Below are positions 4,499 to 6,880 of a stretch of DNA of 6,880 nucleotides, piece after piece. The DNA lies in the NCBI GenBank assembly GCA_002490995.1, contig DKVC01000049.1:1-6880 (forward strand), written 5' to 3'. The position numbers and the translations under genes are program-made. The number at the start of each line of letters is the position of its first letter. Position 1 is the first letter of the stretch. This DNA is from Lachnospiraceae bacterium UBA7188. GTDB taxonomy: Bacteria > Bacillota > Clostridia > Lachnospirales > Lachnospiraceae. Below the pieces are notes generated by a model, which saw nothing but the letters and a program-made list of their open reading frames with translations, was not told the DNA's origin and did not search any database.

Positions 4499-6060
4499 AT
4501 CCGGGAAATAATTCATTCAGGGAAGCTGTCAATTCCAAAATATATATAGATAAAACGGATTTGATTTCCTACACGAATACATGCATGGGTACTCTGCAGA
4601 AAAATCTTTGCGTCAGCCGCCCCCGCCGATTTGGAAAAACCATGGCAACGGATATGCTGGCTGCGTATTACAGCAGGGGCTGTGATTCAGGCTCATTATT
4701 CGCTGGCCGGAAGGTGGAAAAGGCTGACTCTTTTCAGATGCATTTAAACCGGCACAATGTAATCCGGCTGGATGTACAGCAGTTTTTATTCCAGAAATCC
4801 CATATTCCTGTTTTTATTCATAAAATGCAGGAAGAAGTAATCCGTGAATTACGTACAATCTTTGGAGATTGTTTTGATGCAGATCAATATGGGTTAGCCG
4901 GTGTTCTGAAACGGCTGTATGCAGACCGGGGAGAACGATTTATCTTTATCATAGACGAATGGGATTGCGTGTTTCGCCTTGCGAAGGAACAGAACGAAGC
5001 GCAGAAAGCTTATCTGGACTTCCTGCGGGGCCTGTTCAAGGGAGCCGAATATGTGGAACTTGTATATATGACGGGTATCCTTCCCATCAAAAAATACGGA
5101 GAGCATTCTGCCCTTAATATGTTTGATGAATACTCAATGACCGATCCCAGAAAACTGTGGAAATACTATGGCTTTACGGAAGAAGAAGTGAAAGCTGAAT
5201 GCAGGAAGTATGGCGTAAGCTACCATGAAATGGAAAAGTGGTATGATGGATATCTGCTTGGGGAAGAATCTGTTTATAACCCCAAGTCAGTCAGTGATGC
5301 CCTGTTGTGGAAAGAATTTCAGAGCTACTGGACAGGGACAGAAACCTATGAGGCGCTGAAAGTATATATCGACACAAATTTTGATGGTTTGAAGGAATCT
5401 GTCATTCATATGCTGGGAGGAGGGCACTGCAGAATCAACCCCCGTAAATTCCAGAATGATATGACTACATTCACGTCAAAAGATGACGTGCTGACGCTGC
5501 TTGTCCATTTAGGCTATCTGACTTATGACAAAAAAACGGAAGAAGTCTTTATCCCCAATCAGGAGATTATGCAGGAATTTCTGGATGCTGTAGACAGCCC
5601 TGGCTGGGATGGCCTGATCAATGCACTGAACCGCTCAGAGGATCTGCTGAAACAAACATGGGCCATGAATGGCAAATCAGTAGCAAAAGGTCTGGACGCA
5701 ATCCACAATGAGACAGCATCTTTGCTAAAATACAACGATGAAAATTCCCTGACCTGCGCAATTTTAATGGCATATTACAGCGCAAAGATGTACTACATGA
5801 ACCCAATCATGGAACTGCCTTCCGGGAAAGGATTCGCAGATGTAGTTTACCTGCCAAGGCGCGATGTGAACCGGCCTGCTTTGCTGGTAGAGTTAAAATG
5901 GAATAAGTCCGCAGAAGGCGCTATCCGGCAGATCAAAAAGAAGGAATATGCATCCTGGATTCAGGGCTACGCAGGGGATATCCTTCTGGTCGGCATCAAT
6001 TACGACAAAAGAAATAAAAAACATACCTGTTGTATTGAAAACTTCAGTATAAAATTATGA
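4483..6060 (+). CDS. AAA-ATPase-like protein with C-terminal PD-(D/E)XK nuclease-like domain
   Basis: The 525-residue soluble protein matches the AAA-ATPase_like plus PDDEXK_9 architecture that is abundant, often in many copies, in Lachnospiraceae and Bacteroidetes; its biological role is not established. The N-terminal block GIYVNPGNNSF...YIDKT (2-25) is the family's usual lead-in. The P-loop is the variant SRPRRFGKT at 45-53 (K52, T53), Walker B is FIIDEWD at 155-161, and TGILPI at 197-202 sits where a sensor strand is expected. WYDGY (253-257) and YNPKSV (265-270) are family signatures. The C-terminal nuclease-like core has GKGFADVVYLP at 448-458 (D453) and VELKW at 469-473 (E470, K472), followed by QIKKKEY (483-489), all needed for a PD-(D/E)XK site. 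It is full length with no frameshift. AGGGAG (4468-4473) lies 9 bases before the ATG. It has its own promoter and terminator and no partner gene. Confidence 0.9.
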   Translation: MGIYVNPGNNSFREAVNSKIYIDKTDLISYTNTCMGTLQKNLCVSRPRRFGKTMATDMLAAYYSRGCDSGSLFAGRKVEKADSFQMHLNRHNVIRLDVQQFLFQKSHIPVFIHKMQEEVIRELRTIFGDCFDADQYGLAGVLKRLYADRGERFIFIIDEWDCVFRLAKEQNEAQKAYLDFLRGLFKGAEYVELVYMTGILPIKKYGEHSALNMFDEYSMTDPRKLWKYYGFTEEEVKAECRKYGVSYHEMEKWYDGYLLGEESVYNPKSVSDALLWKEFQSYWTGTETYEALKVYIDTNFDGLKESVIHMLGGGHCRINPRKFQNDMTTFTSKDDVLTLLVHLGYLTYDKKTEEVFIPNQEIMQEFLDAVDSPGWDGLINALNRSEDLLKQTWAMNGKSVAKGLDAIHNETASLLKYNDENSLTCAILMAYYSAKMYYMNPIMELPSGKGFADVVYLPRRDVNRPALLVELKWNKSAEGAIRQIKKKEYASWIQGYAGDILLVGINYDKRNKKHTCCIENFSIKL

Positions 6061-6107
6061 CAAAACCAGTTATCACTCATTGTTGCAGGCAGAAACATTT
6101 TCCAGTT

Positions 6108-6157
6108 TTTCCAATGCCCTTGCAAAAAAAGCCAAGGGCATTGGAAATTATTTTAAC
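6108..6157 (+). terminator. Intrinsic terminator of the ATPase-nuclease gene
   Basis: TTTCCAATGCCCTTG (6108-6122) pairs perfectly with CAAGGGCATTGGAAA (6133-6147), a 15-bp stem with a 10-base A-rich loop, followed by TTATTTT. It ends the plus-strand transcript 48 bases after the stop. The stem abuts the stop codon of the convergent minus-strand gene at 6148, and the T-rich tail lies inside that gene. On the minus strand the stem is followed by A residues, so it should terminate poorly that way. Confidence 0.85.
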
Positions 6158-6880
6158 CGGTAAATCCGAATATCATCTTTGGAATAGATACAATCCGCAA
6201 TTTGCTCTATCCCTTCCATGTTAACAGAATAAGCCCCCATCTCCGTTCCGCTGACATAAATATATTCTACCTGATATTTCCGGTACCGGTCAGAATAAGC
6301 AACCGGATCCGAATACATCAGACTTAATTCTGCCTCCCTTTCCAGATAATCAATACCATGAAAATACAGAAAGGTTCCCGCACCGCAGACAATATTTCTG
6401 CCCGTCAGGCATGCAACCGGATTGTTGTGGTTGGACGCGGTTAATATTACCGAATCTGCTCCGGTTGCTTCTTCAATAAACCGACAGGCTTCCACACCCG
6501 ATGCCGAATACAGTTCGTAATCCGATACCCACTCTCTTCCCAATGTCAAAAGTGCAGAAACTGTCCCAAAAAAGAGCAGAACCCCGGCAGCACTCACTTT
6601 AAGAATCCAATTCCACTTTTTCTCAAACAGCACGGTAACAAAATTCGCTGCCAGTCCACACATAAAAATAAATCCGACAAACAAAAGCTTGTTATTATCA
6701 TATTCATTGGGCTGAAAAGCCGCCAGTTCCGCAACAAACCAGATGAACAAAAGCGGCGAAGAAACCTGCAAATCCCGTTTCGGGGCACTGAAAAAGCCTG
6801 GCAGAAACAGTACAAATGTCAGACCAATATTCTTAACGTAAAACCAGATATACTGGTCTCCGGTATTTGACCAGTTAAAA
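6148..6880 (-). CDS. C-terminal part of a multi-pass membrane protein (GT-C-like), cut by the window edge
   Basis: Only the last 243 residues are present. The frame runs without a stop to the right edge, so the true start lies outside. A TTG at 6769-6771 could be mistaken for a start, but 36 further in-frame codons upstream of it encode plausible protein, including a hydrophobic segment (VKNIGLTFVLFLPGFF). Visible hydrophobic helices: that one, LLFIWFVAELAAF, KLLFVGFIFMCGLAANFVTVLF and ILKVSAAGVLLFFGTVSALLTL. A soluble tail of about 120 residues follows. The FQPNEYDNNKLLFV loop and the tail pattern (ASNHNNPVACLTGR, GTFLYFHGIDYLERE, MYSDP, YQVEYIYVSGTEMG) resemble large bacterial and archaeal membrane proteins of GT-C glycosyltransferase type, in which such a tail follows the last helices. 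The exact family and substrate are not established. It ends against the terminator of the convergent gene. Confidence 0.75.
   Translation of the reverse strand, partial: FNWSNTGDQYIWFYVKNIGLTFVLFLPGFFSAPKRDLQVSSPLLFIWFVAELAAFQPNEYDNNKLLFVGFIFMCGLAANFVTVLFEKKWNWILKVSAAGVLLFFGTVSALLTLGREWVSDYELYSASGVEACRFIEEATGADSVILTASNHNNPVACLTGRNIVCGAGTFLYFHGIDYLEREAELSLMYSDPVAYSDRYRKYQVEYIYVSGTEMGAYSVNMEGIEQIADCIYSKDDIRIYRLK

Overview
The window looks like a piece of a low-to-medium GC Firmicutes chromosome, most probably a gut-type Clostridia/Lachnospiraceae. This is inferred from the gene families (a UAP1-like UDP-sugar pyrophosphorylase beside galE, an AAA-ATPase/PD-(D/E)XK gene of the kind common in Lachnospiraceae, a short acidic 88-residue protein), from strong AGGAGG-like ribosome binding sites and from near-consensus sigma-A promoters. 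No rRNA, tRNA, CRISPR array or insertion sequence was recognised.

Layout. Positions 1-455 hold no convincing gene; they are AT-rich at first and then contain inverted repeats. An 88-residue uncharacterised protein (456-722, +) follows. A consensus promoter begins 3 bases after its stop and drives a hemolysin III/TrhA-type membrane protein (906-1556, +). A symmetrical terminator (about 1624-1663) separates this from a minus-strand pair: galE (1675-2697), with an unusually structured 261-base leader, and upstream of it a eukaryotic-type UDP-sugar pyrophosphorylase (2959-4191). A divergent promoter region (4192-4482) separates that pair from an isolated plus-strand gene for a 525-residue AAA-ATPase fused to a PD-(D/E)XK nuclease-like domain (4483-6060), which ends in a strong hairpin terminator. 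The right edge cuts a minus-strand multi-pass membrane protein (6148 to beyond 6880), of which only the C-terminal 243 residues are visible.

How the genes fit together. The pyrophosphorylase and GalE are both UDP-sugar enzymes on one strand: the first can make a UDP-hexose or UDP-N-acetylhexosamine from sugar-1-phosphate and UTP, the second interconverts the gluco and galacto forms. They plausibly form a nucleotide-sugar supply module for envelope polysaccharide or for galactose/hexosamine use. The truncated membrane protein may be a GT-C-like envelope protein, but its link to the module is unproven. TrhA and the 88-residue protein appear to be housekeeping or accessory neighbours. The ATPase-nuclease gene has its own promoter and terminator and looks like an independent cassette of unknown function.

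The best leads for something undescribed are the galE leader (an 11-bp perfect inverted repeat, a second hairpin, and a 19-codon reading frame that overlaps the galE start as ATGA), the stand-alone ATPase-nuclease gene with its leader, and the undocumented specificity of the eukaryotic-type pyrophosphorylase. None is demonstrably a new system from sequence alone.
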